Counted from the stretch's first letter, positions 51,464-60,708 are shown. The stretch is 64,000 nucleotides of DNA from Lachnospiraceae bacterium (GCA_900168235.1 FUZG01000002.1:248001-312000), one strand, 5' to 3'. Made by a program: numbers and translations. The notes: generated from the letters alone by a model not told the origin.

Positions 51464-51472
51464 ATTATAACA
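51464..51472 (-). promoter_or_regulatory. Extended -10 promoter of the GT39 gene
   Basis: On the minus strand TG-T-TATAAT, ending 7 nt before the ATG at 51456. It is divergent from the rightward promoter at 51490-51519. Confidence 0.5.
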
Positions 51473-51489
51473 CTTGGCGGGTTATAGAT

Positions 51490-51519
51490 TTGTGTTGCAG
51501 ACTGATTTTATGGTATAAT
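51490..51519 (+). promoter_or_regulatory. Promoter of the WecG/TagA-like gene
   Basis: TTGTGT (51490-51495), 18-bp spacer, extended -10 TG-G-TATAAT (51514-51519). The leader is about 105 nt. Confidence 0.6.
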
Positions 51520-51629
51520 TCCTTAAATTGAAAATGTATCTGAAACAGGACAAAATACTGTGTTCAGAAATAAGACGGTGCGTCAGGCTCATGCGGAGGG
51601 CAGGCTGAAGCGCACAGGGCGGAGAACCT

Positions 51630-52346
51630 ATGAGAGCGATCAGTGTTCTTGGAATCAGCCTTAGGGATTATTCCGTTAGGGAAGCAATGAGAAGGGTGAC
51701 ATTGTTCCTAAATAACGGGATATGCAATACGGTTGATTTCATAACTCATGACGATCTTCTTAAAGCAACGGATTCGGCAGAACTTAAAAGGGCGCTTGAG
51801 GAAATGGATCTTACCGTATTTACGGCGGGAGATATCCTTCAGGCAGGCAACATCATCAGTCACAGCAGAGAACGGGAAATTGAAAGTAATCTTTTCCTGA
51901 AGGGGCTTTTACGTAAGCTCGCAAAGGAGAAGCGCAGGATATTTATCGTTTCTACGGAGAGTGACAAATTAAAGAAATTTGAGGACTCCCTTATCGGCTT
52001 TGAGAAGGAACTGAATATTATCGGGCGGTGTGCGGTAGACGAAACGGTCGGAGGCAGTGATGCGGTCGTGAACGAAGTGAATGACAGTCTTCCGGACGCT
52101 CTTTTCCTGAACCTCGGAACTCCTGATGCAGAGTTTTTTATCCAGTCAGGCAGGATGAAGCTCAACACTCCTCTTATCGTTGCGATGGGTGACGTATGCT
52201 TCCGCGTGACTGAAAACGGCAGTGTAAAAAAAGGTGGCATCGGAGCATTTCTTTTAAGACATTTCTTCCATTCTGCAGCAGCACGCTATACCCAGAATAT
52301 GGAAAATGAGCAGGGGCCTTCTGATGAGAATGAGGTAAAATTCTAA
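51630..52346 (+). CDS. WecG/TagA/CpsF-type glycosyltransferase
   Basis: A 238-residue GT26 family protein. The order of motifs fits: VLGISLRDYSVREAMRRV at the N-terminus, a VDFITHDDLLKAT segment, FTAGDILQAG in place of the usual ADG acidic motif, and NLGTPDAEFFIQSG with PLIVAMGDVC. The usual catalytic Asp of ADG may be changed. The family adds ManNAc or similar sugar to a lipid carrier in wall-teichoic acid or exopolysaccharide synthesis. No ribosome site of the usual kind was found; GGCGGAGAACC precedes the ATG. Confidence 0.75.
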   Translation: MRAISVLGISLRDYSVREAMRRVTLFLNNGICNTVDFITHDDLLKATDSAELKRALEEMDLTVFTAGDILQAGNIISHSREREIESNLFLKGLLRKLAKEKRRIFIVSTESDKLKKFEDSLIGFEKELNIIGRCAVDETVGGSDAVVNEVNDSLPDALFLNLGTPDAEFFIQSGRMKLNTPLIVAMGDVCFRVTENGSVKKGGIGAFLLRHFFHSAAARYTQNMENEQGPSDENEVKF

Positions 52347-52487
52347 CAGAACACCCTGATACTGCATGTTGCATAAAAAAGTTGTCTTTTCTCTTCCTAT
52401 TTTTGTCTTTTTGTATTAAAATATAATAGCATTGTGGGGAAAGTGTCAAAAGTGTGGGGGCATTTTTGCACAAAAAGGAGAAGGAAC

Positions 52488-53579
52488 ATGATTTCTAATC
52501 AGATTTTACAGAACACAGTAGATGGTTTAAAGAACATCACCAGGATCGATATGTGCGTTATGGATACGGAAGGAAAGAACCTTGCGTCTACTTTTCGTGA
52601 CTTCAGTGCGTCTGACAAGGATGTGATGAGCTTCGCATCTTCCCCGGCAGACAGCCAGGAGATCCGCGGATATCAGTTTTTTAAGATCCATGATGATGAC
52701 GGACAGTTAGAGTATATCCTTATCGCTAACGGCGGTACTGATGATGCGTATATGATCGGCAAGATCGCAGCATTCCAGATCCAGAATCTTCTCGTTGCTT
52801 ACAAGGAGCGTTTTGACAAGGATAACTTTATCAAGAACCTGCTGCTGGATAACCTTCTGCTGGTTGATATTTTCAACAGGGCAAAGAAGCTTCATATCGA
52901 GACAGATGTTAAGCGTGTAGTAATGCTCGTTGAGGCAGAGAGTGAAAATAACACAACAGCACTGGAGAGTGTAAGATCTTTCTTTGGAACTCATACAAAG
53001 GATTTTGTTACGGCTGTTGATGAAAAGAACGTTATCATCGTGAAAGAGCTCGAGGATGACGATCTTGCAGCGGAGATCACTACTGCGGCACAGAACCTTC
53101 TGGATGCTATCCGCCGTGAGAACAGATTCCGTGCGCGCATCGCATATGGAACAGTCGTATCCGAGATCAAGGATGTGAGCCGTTCCTATAAAGAAGCAAA
53201 GATGGCTCTTGATGTAGGTAAGATCTTCTTCGAGGAAAGGGATGTAGTTGCATACAGCTCCCTTGGAATCGGACGACTCATCTACCAGCTTCCTATACCT
53301 CTTTGTAAGATGTTCATTAAGGAAATCTTCGGAGGCCGTTCACCGGAAGAATTTGATGATGAGACACTTGCGACCATCAATAAGTTCTTTGAGAACTCAC
53401 TTAATGTTTCCGAGACAAGCCGTCAGCTTTATATCCACCGTAATACGCTCGTTTACCGTCTGGATAAGTTGCAGAAGACAACAGGTCTCGACCTCAGGGT
53501 ATTTGAGGATGCGATAACATTTAAGATCGCTCTTATGGTTGCAAAGTACATGAAATATATGGAAACGTATAACTTCTGA
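52488..53579 (+). CDS. CdaR/PucR-type transcriptional regulator
   Basis: A 363-residue regulator. The N-terminal domain resembles the sugar-diacid sensor of CdaR; the C-terminal 60 residues (ETSRQLYIHRNTLVYRLDKLQKTTGLDLRVFEDAITFKIALM) are the PucR-type helix-turn-helix. Members activate catabolic genes, and sugar diacid, purine or amino-acid targets are known. No target gene is obvious nearby, so it may be a global or autoregulated factor. The ATG at 52488 has AAGGAGAAGGA; a frame opening at 52434 lacks one. Confidence 0.86.
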   Translation: MISNQILQNTVDGLKNITRIDMCVMDTEGKNLASTFRDFSASDKDVMSFASSPADSQEIRGYQFFKIHDDDGQLEYILIANGGTDDAYMIGKIAAFQIQNLLVAYKERFDKDNFIKNLLLDNLLLVDIFNRAKKLHIETDVKRVVMLVEAESENNTTALESVRSFFGTHTKDFVTAVDEKNVIIVKELEDDDLAAEITTAAQNLLDAIRRENRFRARIAYGTVVSEIKDVSRSYKEAKMALDVGKIFFEERDVVAYSSLGIGRLIYQLPIPLCKMFIKEIFGGRSPEEFDDETLATINKFFENSLNVSETSRQLYIHRNTLVYRLDKLQKTTGLDLRVFEDAITFKIALMVAKYMKYMETYNF

Positions 53580-53610
53580 TAGATTTTCTGAAGATTTTAT
53601 GATTTTTTAG

Positions 53611-53657
53611 TCTGCGGGGCGAAAATGGCGGCTGGTCTGCTGATTTTGCCCCGCAGA
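53611..53657 (+). terminator. Hairpin between the CdaR-type gene and ftsE
   Basis: TCTGCGGGGC (53611-53620) pairs perfectly with GCCCCGCAGA (53648-53657); A-rich and T-rich inner flanks extend it. No T-run follows, so it is a moderate terminator or attenuator. Confidence 0.6.
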
Positions 53658-53718
53658 TATGTTATTATAAAACACGAAGAATAGAGGGGTAATACGAAAT
53701 AATAAGGGAATCGTTGAT

Positions 53719-54405
53719 ATGATTATTTTAGAAGATGTGAGCAAATCCTATTCTACAGGTGCTCCGGCGTTGGACAATATCAGTCTCCATGTCGAAAAGG
53801 GCGAATTCGTTTTTATCGTTGGCGATAGCGGATCCGGCAAGTCTACCTTGATAAAGCTTCTGCTGCGTGAGCTTACTCCCAGCAGCGGAAAGATCATCGT
53901 AAATCACACAGACGTAGCAAAACTTAAGCACAGCCGTATCCCGAAGTACCGTCGTGGTATCGGGGTCGTTTTCCAGGACTTCCGTCTGCTGAAAGACAGG
54001 AATGTTTATGAGAATGTTGCTTTTGCGCAGAGAATACTTGCAGTTCCTGTGCGTCAGATCCGTAAAAATGTTCCCAGTGTTCTTTCGCTTGTGGGACTTG
54101 CGGAGAAGTACAAGAGTAAACCTCGTGAGCTGTCCGGAGGTGAGCAGCAGAGAGTGGCGCTTGCGCGTGCCATCATAAATAAGCCGCCGATCCTCCTCGC
54201 GGATGAGCCTACCGGTAATCTCGATCCGAAAAACTCATGGGAGATCATGAAGCTCCTTGAGCAGATCAATAAAAATGGTACTACAGTACTCGTCGTTACA
54301 CATAATCGGGAGATAGTCAACGCCATGCAGAAGCGTGTTATCACCATGAAAAAGGGCGTTATTGTAAGCGATCAGAAAAAGGGCGGTTATATCGATGAGG
54401 ATTAG
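53719..54405 (+). CDS. ftsE: Cell division ATP-binding protein FtsE
   Basis: A 228-residue ABC ATPase: Walker [10 protein letters not shown], signature [14 protein letters not shown] and Walker [13 protein letters not shown]. The start [30 protein letters not shown] and [21 protein letters not shown] are FtsE-specific. With FtsX it couples cytoplasmic ATP use to peptidoglycan hydrolase activation at the septum. It overlaps ftsX by 11 bases. Confidence 0.97.
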   Translation: MIILEDVSKSYSTGAPALDNISLHVEKGEFVFIVGDSGSGKSTLIKLLLRELTPSSGKIIVNHTDVAKLKHSRIPKYRRGIGVVFQDFRLLKDRNVYENVAFAQRILAVPVRQIRKNVPSVLSLVGLAEKYKSKPRELSGGEQQRVALARAIINKPPILLADEPTGNLDPKNSWEIMKLLEQINKNGTTVLVVTHNREIVNAMQKRVITMKKGVIVSDQKKGGYIDED

Positions 54406-55294
54406 TACATTCTTTTACTCTCTTGGACAGGGTATCAAAAATATCTGGAGAAACAAGATGTTTTCTCTGGCAACTATTGCAACCATTTCTGCATGTGTTT
54501 TTCTTTTCGGACTGTTCTATGCTATAGTTCTGAATTTTTCAAATATCGTGCGTCAGGCTCAGACGGGTGTTGCTGTTACAGTATTTTTCGATGAGGGCAT
54601 ATCCGATGAGCAGATACAGTCGATCGGAACCGAGATAAGCAAAAGAGCTGAGGTATCCAAGATCGTATTCGTATCAGCGGAAGAAGCCTGGAAATCCTTT
54701 AAGGAGGAGAATCTGGGCGATTATGTAGATTCTTTCGGAGATGACAATCCTCTTGCAGAAGATTCAAACTATGAGATCTACATGAATGATATCTCGATGC
54801 AGGAGAATCTGGTTGAATATCTGGAAGGACTTGACGGCGTTCGTACGGTCAGAAAATCAGCCATCGTGGCAAATATGCTGACAAGCGTAAATTCCCTTAT
54901 CGGAATAGTGTCGCTGGGCATCATCCTGATACTTCTCGCAGTATCCATATTCCTTATCAGCAACACAGTTGCTCTTGGTATCACGGTACGAAAAGAAGAG
55001 ATAGCTATCATGAAGCTTATAGGAGCAACGGATTTCGTTGTCCGTGCACCCTTCGTATTTGAGGGAATGTTACTAGGACTTGTCGGTGCTTCACTCCCGC
55101 TTGTTGCTATCTACATTATCTATCAGAAAACGGTCGTTTATCTTGTGGAACGGTTCAAGATCCTGGATTCGCTGCTGCAGTTCCTGTCCATCAACCAGAT
55201 TTTCAGTACGTTAGTACCGGTCGCTCTGATCCTTGGAGTCGGTATCGGTTTCCTGGGCAGCTTCACGACAGCAAGAAAGCATCTTCGTGTATGA
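54395..55294 (+). CDS. ftsX: Cell division protein FtsX
   Basis: A 299-residue membrane protein. Four transmembrane segments (near residues 22-44, 173-195, 220-245 and 265-290) surround a large extracellular loop (about 45-170), which in the family contacts the wall hydrolase. The N-terminal SLGQGIKNIWRNKMFSLATIATISACVFLFGL is the family signature. It is coupled to ftsE and to the M23 peptidase gene (ATGA overlap). Confidence 0.96.
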   Translation: MRISTFFYSLGQGIKNIWRNKMFSLATIATISACVFLFGLFYAIVLNFSNIVRQAQTGVAVTVFFDEGISDEQIQSIGTEISKRAEVSKIVFVSAEEAWKSFKEENLGDYVDSFGDDNPLAEDSNYEIYMNDISMQENLVEYLEGLDGVRTVRKSAIVANMLTSVNSLIGIVSLGIILILLAVSIFLISNTVALGITVRKEEIAIMKLIGATDFVVRAPFVFEGMLLGLVGASLPLVAIYIIYQKTVVYLVERFKILDSLLQFLSINQIFSTLVPVALILGVGIGFLGSFTTARKHLRV

Positions 55295-56559
55295 TAAAAA
55301 AAATATTGCTGCTATTCATGGCTTTCGCCATCATGACAACTTCAGCTTCACTTACTTTTTCAAGGGGTGAAGTCTGCGCTGCGGCTAATAAAGAGGGAGA
55401 AGAGAAGAAAAGCTCTTCTTCCTCTTCTTCACTTACGAATGAATCTATAAAAAAGAAGCAGGAGCAGGTGTCGGAGACAAAGAAGGAGAAAGATGCGCTG
55501 AAGGCAGGAAGTGCCAGCATGGAAAAAGAGGTCGATGCTCTTGAGGAAGCGCGTTCAGCTGTCGAAACAACAATAAGAGAGCTCGATGCGAAGTCAGCAG
55601 ATACGCAGGAAGCTATCGAAAAACTGGATGTCTCCATCAGTGAAAACGAAGCCGCTATAGAAAATGCGAAAAAAGAAGTCCATGAAGCTGAGAAAGAGGT
55701 AAAGAGCCAGTACGATGCCATGAAAAAGCGTATACGTTTCATGTATGAGGCAGGAAACACTACGCTTCTGGAGATAGTCATATCCAGCACGAACTTTGGC
55801 AATTTTTTGAACAATGTGGTCTATGCTGAGAAGATAGTGTCCTACGATGAAGAAAAGCTTTCAGAGTTTAAGAAATCACAGGAAAAGCTTGAAAATGCCC
55901 AGCTGAAGCTTGAGACCAAGCAGGAAGCTTTAGAAAAGAACCGTGAAGAACAGCAGGCAAAGGCTGACGAGCTGGATGCTGTCATGGCTGAGAAAGCAAC
56001 TCAGGTTCACCAGTATGAAGCTCTTATCGGTACAAAGGAACAGCAGATCCAGGAGTACAAAAATATGATCGCAGCAGCTGATGCTGAGATCAATGCGCTC
56101 GAAGCAGCTATAGCTGCGGAGAAGCAGGCTCTGGCTGCGGCAAATAAGACTGCAAGGACCTATGACGGAGGAATGTTCGCATTTCCTGCGCCGTCCTATA
56201 CACGTATTTCTGATGATTACGGTATGCGCATGCATCCGACTCTTGGAGTGGAGATGATGCATAATGGAATCGATCTCGCAGCACCTGCAGGATCACCCAT
56301 TCTTGCCGCATATGACGGAACTGTGGCGGCAGCGGCTTATTCCGCATCAATGGGAAATTATGTTATGATTGATCATGGAAGCGGTCTCATAACGATCTAC
56401 ATGCATGCTTCGTCACTAAGCGTATCAGCAGGGCAGAGTGTGACTAAGGGGCAGAAGATAGGAGCAGTCGGTTCGACCGGACGCAGTACCGGACCGCATC
56501 TGCATTTTGGCGTCCGTAAAAACGGATCATACGTCAGCCCATGGAATTATCTGGGGTGA
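55291..56559 (+). CDS. EnvC-like M23 peptidase, coiled-coil
   Basis: A 422-residue secreted or membrane-attached protein. After a signal-like hydrophobic start, residues 30-285 form a long coiled coil, as in EnvC and the clostridial/streptococcal FtsEX partners (PcsB, CwlO). The C-terminal LytM/M23 domain has zinc ligands HNGID and HLHFG and the GMRMHPTLG motif, all intact, so it may be an active endopeptidase unlike E. coli EnvC, which lacks zinc ligands. It overlaps ftsX by 4 bases, fitting activation by FtsEX. Confidence 0.93.
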   Translation: MIKKILLLFMAFAIMTTSASLTFSRGEVCAAANKEGEEKKSSSSSSSLTNESIKKKQEQVSETKKEKDALKAGSASMEKEVDALEEARSAVETTIRELDAKSADTQEAIEKLDVSISENEAAIENAKKEVHEAEKEVKSQYDAMKKRIRFMYEAGNTTLLEIVISSTNFGNFLNNVVYAEKIVSYDEEKLSEFKKSQEKLENAQLKLETKQEALEKNREEQQAKADELDAVMAEKATQVHQYEALIGTKEQQIQEYKNMIAAADAEINALEAAIAAEKQALAAANKTARTYDGGMFAFPAPSYTRISDDYGMRMHPTLGVEMMHNGIDLAAPAGSPILAAYDGTVAAAAYSASMGNYVMIDHGSGLITIYMHASSLSVSAGQSVTKGQKIGAVGSTGRSTGPHLHFGVRKNGSYVSPWNYLG

Positions 56560-56611
56560 GGGTAATATTAAGGGATTTCGATCCCGGTGAAATAAAGGCA
56601 GGATATAAAAA

Positions 56612-57835
56612 ATGAAGAAATTAGGGTTTGGCGCAGGCTGCATAACAGGGCTTTTGGCAGCTGCAGGTCTGCTGCTGTTGGTATTTTTCGGAAACGCAGG
56701 ATTTAATCTTGTTTCCGGTAAAGGATTCAAGAAAGATGAGAGCAGCCAGCTTTTATCAAGGGATGTACAGAATAAGCTGAGTTTTCTGAATGAGATAATC
56801 GATGCATATTATGTAAACTATAAAGATGATGAAGCCGGAATGACGGATGAAGAGAGGATAGAAGGTATTTACAAGGGTCTCGTTGATTCCTTAAATGATC
56901 CCTATTCCGAGTATTATACAGAGGAGGAGTATAAACAGCTTTCAGAGGCTACAAACGGTTCTTTTCAGGGTATAGGCGCGACACTGAGCCAGAATGAAGC
57001 AACAGGTGAAAATTCCATAGTTGGTTTCACGGCAGGATCGCCTGCGGAGGCTTCAGGATTAGAGGTCGGCGATATTTTTTATAAGGTTGACGGTGAGCCC
57101 GTCGGTGATATGAAGCTCACGGATCTCGTAAAAAAGGTTCGCGGTAAAGAAGGAACTCAGGTCACGCTTACCATGCTCCGAGGCGAGGATCGTCATGAAG
57201 TTGAGTTTACTGTTACCAGACAGTCTATCGATATAATGACAGTTTCATCCAACATGATCGACAAGGACACAGGATATATGATCCTTGGTCAGTTTGATGC
57301 AGTGACTCCCGGACAGTTCCATGAGGGGCTGGAGAATCTGAAGAAACAGGGCATGAAGAAGTTTATCCTGGATCTCAGAGGAAATCCCGGCGGAAATCTG
57401 GATGCCTGCGTGGAGATAGCGGACGAACTCCTTCCTGACGGCAGAATAGTTTATACACTCGATAAAGCAGGTAACGAGAAGGACTATGACGGAAACGATG
57501 GCAAGGCGCTGAATATGCCTCTCGTAGTCCTTGTTGACGGAAATTCCGCAAGTGCATCCGAGATACTTGCGGGTGCCATAAAGGATACGAAAGCAGGCGT
57601 GCTTGTGGGAAGCACCACTTTTGGAAAAGGTATCGTGCAGAATGTGTACGGCATCGGAGACGGAAGTGCCATCAAGATCACAGCCGCAAAATATTACACA
57701 CCCAACGGAGTAAATATCCAGGGAACAGGAATCGAGCCTGACGTAAAAGTGGATTTTGATTCTGAGAAATATCTGGAAAACAGATACGATAACCAGCTTG
57801 AAGAAGCAAAGAAACAGATAAAGAAGATGAAATAA
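56612..57835 (+). CDS. ctpA: S41 C-terminal processing peptidase
   Basis: A 407-residue membrane-anchored protease. One N-terminal transmembrane segment, then a PDZ domain (IVGFTAGSPAEASGLEVGDIFYKVDGEPV) and the S41 catalytic region with the Ser in DGNSASASEILAGAI and the Lys in TTFGKGIVQ. It degrades or processes extracellular proteins and often follows ftsEX-envC in Clostridia, where it may control the hydrolase level. Ribosome site near AAAGGCAGG. Confidence 0.95.
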   Translation: MKKLGFGAGCITGLLAAAGLLLLVFFGNAGFNLVSGKGFKKDESSQLLSRDVQNKLSFLNEIIDAYYVNYKDDEAGMTDEERIEGIYKGLVDSLNDPYSEYYTEEEYKQLSEATNGSFQGIGATLSQNEATGENSIVGFTAGSPAEASGLEVGDIFYKVDGEPVGDMKLTDLVKKVRGKEGTQVTLTMLRGEDRHEVEFTVTRQSIDIMTVSSNMIDKDTGYMILGQFDAVTPGQFHEGLENLKKQGMKKFILDLRGNPGGNLDACVEIADELLPDGRIVYTLDKAGNEKDYDGNDGKALNMPLVVLVDGNSASASEILAGAIKDTKAGVLVGSTTFGKGIVQNVYGIGDGSAIKITAAKYYTPNGVNIQGTGIEPDVKVDFDSEKYLENRYDNQLEEAKKQIKKMK

Positions 57836-57841
57836 GATAAT

Positions 57842-57876
57842 GGGACTGTTGAAGCAATATCAACAGTCCCGTTTTT
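57842..57876 (+). terminator. Terminator after ctpA
   Basis: GGGACTGTTGA pairs perfectly with TCAACAGTCCC (11 bp), 7-nt loop, then GTTTTTG. Confidence 0.9.
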
Positions 57877-57880
57877 GTTT

Positions 57881-57970
57881 TCGGAGCACTTAGCGAGGTA
57901 TTTTCGAGCTTAGTGCGTGTTATGCAAGTTCGCTTGGCGAGGTTTTGTCGAGCCTAGCGTAACTTGTTTC
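57881..57970 (-). repeat. Dispersed terminator-adjacent repeat, long form, copy 4
   Basis: Reverse complement identical to copy 1 (22641-22730) over all 90 bp. It begins 4 bases after the T-run of the ctpA terminator and runs into the stop codon of the leftward methyltransferase gene (57969-57971). Confidence 0.95.
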
Positions 57971-59225
57971 AGATCTCGTCTACGACCTGGAAAATATAGA
58001 ATTTTAAGTAATAGCTCGTGTCGTTTGCCCAGAGGATAGGGTGATCCGGGCCCTGCTGACGAAACTCGATCTGGCGCAGGCGCTTGTGAGCATCTCTTGC
58101 AGCTTCCTTAATGGTCTTCATAAAGAGGTCCTGCTCCATAAAGTGAGAGCAGCTGCATGTTGCGAAGTAACCGCCGTCCTTTGTGATCTTGAGACCTCTG
58201 ATATTGATCTCTCGGTATCCGGTAACAGCCTTCTTTACAGAAGCTCGGGATTTTGTGAATGCCGGAGGATCAAGGATCACAACATCAAATTTTCGTCCCT
58301 CTTCTTCGAGACGGGGAAGGATATCAAAAGCATCGCCGACTTCGTAGGAAATGATATCTTCAAAGCCGTTGAGCTTTGCATTTTCAGCAGTCTGTGCGAT
58401 TCCGAGGTCTGATGCGTCTACGGAAAGTACTGATTTTGCACCGCCTGCAGCAGCGTTCAGACCGAAAGAACCTGTATGTGTGAAGCAGTCAAAAACATCA
58501 GCGTCTTTGCAGACATTTCTGATAGCCATACGGTTAAGCTTCTGATCCAGGAAAAATCCGGTCTTCTGTCCGTTCTCTACATCAACGTTATATTTTATGC
58601 CGTTCTCGATGATCTGAACGTTGGTATCAAACTCATCGCCGATAAAGCCCTTTATAAGCTCCATACCTTCCTGCTTACGAACCTTTGCATCGCTTCGCTC
58701 GTAGATACCGCGTACCTTTATGCCGTCAGCCTGTAATACAGCCTTGCAGGCATCAAGTATCAGATCCTTCATGCGGTCGGTTCCGAGGGCAAGGGACTCG
58801 ATCACAAGGACATCTGCGAACTTGTCGATGGTGATGCCCGGAAGGAAATCAGCTTCGCCGAAGATCAGACGGCAGGAGTCGGATACGGTTCCTTCGTAGT
58901 GGAAAAGCAGGTCAGATGCATCATAGCCGTACACGTGCTTTCTGTAATCCCATGCGTTCTGTACGCGGGTACGGATGAGGTCCTCTGTAATGGTATTATC
59001 CTGCTTTCTGGACATGAGGCGGACACGGATCTTTGAAGCGTTATTTATAAAACCGTATCCCATAAAATATCCGTCGAAGTCGTGGACCTCAACGATATCG
59101 CCGTTTTCATATGTTCCCTCATAGCGGGTGATCTCATTATCAAAAACCCAGAGACCGCCGGCTTTGATGGTCCTGCCTTCGCCCTTTTTAAGGATCACCT
59201 TTGCATTGCTGATAGTAATTCCCAT
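57969..59225 (-). CDS. rlmI: Class I rRNA methyltransferase, RlmI type
   Basis: A 418-residue SAM-dependent methyltransferase. An N-terminal PUA-like domain (VILKKGEGRTIKAGGLWVFDNEI) precedes the catalytic part, with DVFDCFTHTGSFGLNAAAGGAKSVLSVDAS (SAM site) and VVILDPPAFTKSR (catalytic DPPAF). RlmI methylates C1962 of 23S rRNA in E. coli; the homologue in Firmicutes is assigned by similarity. The ATG at 59225 has AAAGGAA; a longer frame to 59255 has none. Its TGA stop is formed by the edge of repeat copy 4. Confidence 0.94.
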   Translation of the reverse strand: MGITISNAKVILKKGEGRTIKAGGLWVFDNEITRYEGTYENGDIVEVHDFDGYFMGYGFINNASKIRVRLMSRKQDNTITEDLIRTRVQNAWDYRKHVYGYDASDLLFHYEGTVSDSCRLIFGEADFLPGITIDKFADVLVIESLALGTDRMKDLILDACKAVLQADGIKVRGIYERSDAKVRKQEGMELIKGFIGDEFDTNVQIIENGIKYNVDVENGQKTGFFLDQKLNRMAIRNVCKDADVFDCFTHTGSFGLNAAAGGAKSVLSVDASDLGIAQTAENAKLNGFEDIISYEVGDAFDILPRLEEEGRKFDVVILDPPAFTKSRASVKKAVTGYREINIRGLKITKDGGYFATCSCSHFMEQDLFMKTIKEAARDAHKRLRQIEFRQQGPDHPILWANDTSYYLKFYIFQVVDEI

Positions 59226-59496
59226 ATATTCCTTTCTGTGCAGTGAGCCGCACATGTTTATTGTCGGATAAGATTAACCAAAATATTATAAATACTGCAT
59301 CTTACCCCGTCAATGTGATGTTGTTTTTGCGCTGATAAATATAAGTTGTACGTATTTCAAAACATTTTACCCATATCAAACAAATTTACGAACGCCTTAA
59401 ATCCGATTTGACGGTATAGTTATAGTATATCGTTAAAGATTTATCTATGGTCTGAACGTACATGACACATAAACTTGCGAAAGGAGACTTATATAC

Positions 59497-60645
59497 ATGT
59501 ACAAATTTACCCTTAACGAAACCTCATACCACGGAAAAGGTGCCATCGAGGCAGTTCCGCAGGAGATCAAGGATCACGGCTTTAAGAAAGCTTTCGTAGC
59601 TTCTGACCCGGATCTTGTGAAGTTTGGTGTTACAAAGAAGGTTACCGATCTGCTTGACAGGGAAGGCATCCCTTACGAGCTTTACAGCAATATTAAACCG
59701 AATCCGACTATTGAGAACGTTCAGACAGGCGTTCAGGCATTCAAGGACAGCGGTGCTGATGTGATCGTAGCTATCGGTGGCGGTTCATCCATGGACACTT
59801 CCAAGGCTATCGGTATCATCATCACAAATCCTGAATTTGCTGATGTACGCTCACTTGAGGGCGTTGCTCCTACAAAGAATAAGTGCGTTCCTATCATTGC
59901 TGTAGCTACAACAGCCGGAACAGCAGCTGAGGTTACTATCAACTACGTTATCACTGACGTTGAAAAGAAGAGAAAGTTTGTATGTGTTGATCCTAAGGAT
60001 ATTCCTATCGTAGCAGTAGTTGATCCTGATATGATGAGCTCTATGCCTAAGGGACTCACAGCTGCAACAGGAATGGACGCTCTGACACATGCCATCGAGG
60101 GATATATCACAAAGGGCGCATGGGAGCTTTCAGACATGTTCCACTTAAAGGCTATCGAGATCATTTCCCGTTCACTCCGTGACGCTGTAAATAACACTAC
60201 AGAAGGCCGTGAGGGCATGGCTCTCGGTCAGTACGTTGCAGGAATGGGCTTCTCAAATGTAGGTCTTGGTGTTGACCATTCAATGGCACACACTCTGTCA
60301 GCATGGTACGATATGCCGCATGGAAAGGCTTGCGCAACACTCCTTCCGACTGTCATGAGATTTAATGCACCTGCTACAGGCGAAAAATATCGTGAGATCG
60401 CTCGTGTAATGGGAGTAGAAGGCGTAGACAGCATGAGCCAGGATGAGTATCGTGAAGCTGCTATCAATGCAGTTCAGAAGCTTGGTGAGGATGTTGGTAT
60501 CACAATGAGCCTCAAGGGTGTAGTTCCTGAAGAGGACATCCCGCAGCTTGCAAAGGATGCAAAGGCTGATGCATGCACACCGGGCAATCCGAGAGACGTA
60601 TCTATCGAAGAGATAGAGGAGATGTACAAGAGTCTTCTGAAATAA
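59497..60645 (+). CDS. fucO: Lactaldehyde reductase (iron-containing alcohol dehydrogenase)
   Basis: A 382-residue iron-dependent ADH. It reduces L-lactaldehyde to 1,2-propanediol in anaerobic fucose or rhamnose fermentation. GGGSSMDTSKAIGIIITNPEFADVRSLEG, TTAGTAAEVTINYVITD, KKRKFVCVDPKDIP, and MALGQYVAGMGFSNVGLG match E. coli FucO closely. Iron ligands are Asp/His in MDALTHAIEGY, and the His residues in SMAHTLSAWYDMPHGKA. No other fucose genes are adjacent. Ribosome site AAAGGAGAC. Confidence 0.94.
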   Translation: MYKFTLNETSYHGKGAIEAVPQEIKDHGFKKAFVASDPDLVKFGVTKKVTDLLDREGIPYELYSNIKPNPTIENVQTGVQAFKDSGADVIVAIGGGSSMDTSKAIGIIITNPEFADVRSLEGVAPTKNKCVPIIAVATTAGTAAEVTINYVITDVEKKRKFVCVDPKDIPIVAVVDPDMMSSMPKGLTAATGMDALTHAIEGYITKGAWELSDMFHLKAIEIISRSLRDAVNNTTEGREGMALGQYVAGMGFSNVGLGVDHSMAHTLSAWYDMPHGKACATLLPTVMRFNAPATGEKYREIARVMGVEGVDSMSQDEYREAAINAVQKLGEDVGITMSLKGVVPEEDIPQLAKDAKADACTPGNPRDVSIEEIEEMYKSLLK

Positions 60646-60666
60646 ATGAAAAGACAAACAAAAAAG

Positions 60667-60703
60667 AGCTGCATCCCTTACAAACAAGGGGTGCAGCTTT
60701 TTT
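60667..60703. terminator. Bidirectional terminator after fucO
   Basis: AGCTGCATCCCTT pairs with AAGGGGTGCAGCT (13 bp, one G-T pair), with T6 to the right and A5 to the left, so it also serves the leftward GGDEF gene. Confidence 0.9.
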
Positions 60704-60708
60704 GTACG

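Noticed and set aside
59400-59480. Sigma-28 promoter before fucO (ATCCGATTTG)
   Set aside because: The -35 word with the right spacing is missing; TTGACG near it lacks a good -10 at 17 bp as well, so no promoter was called.
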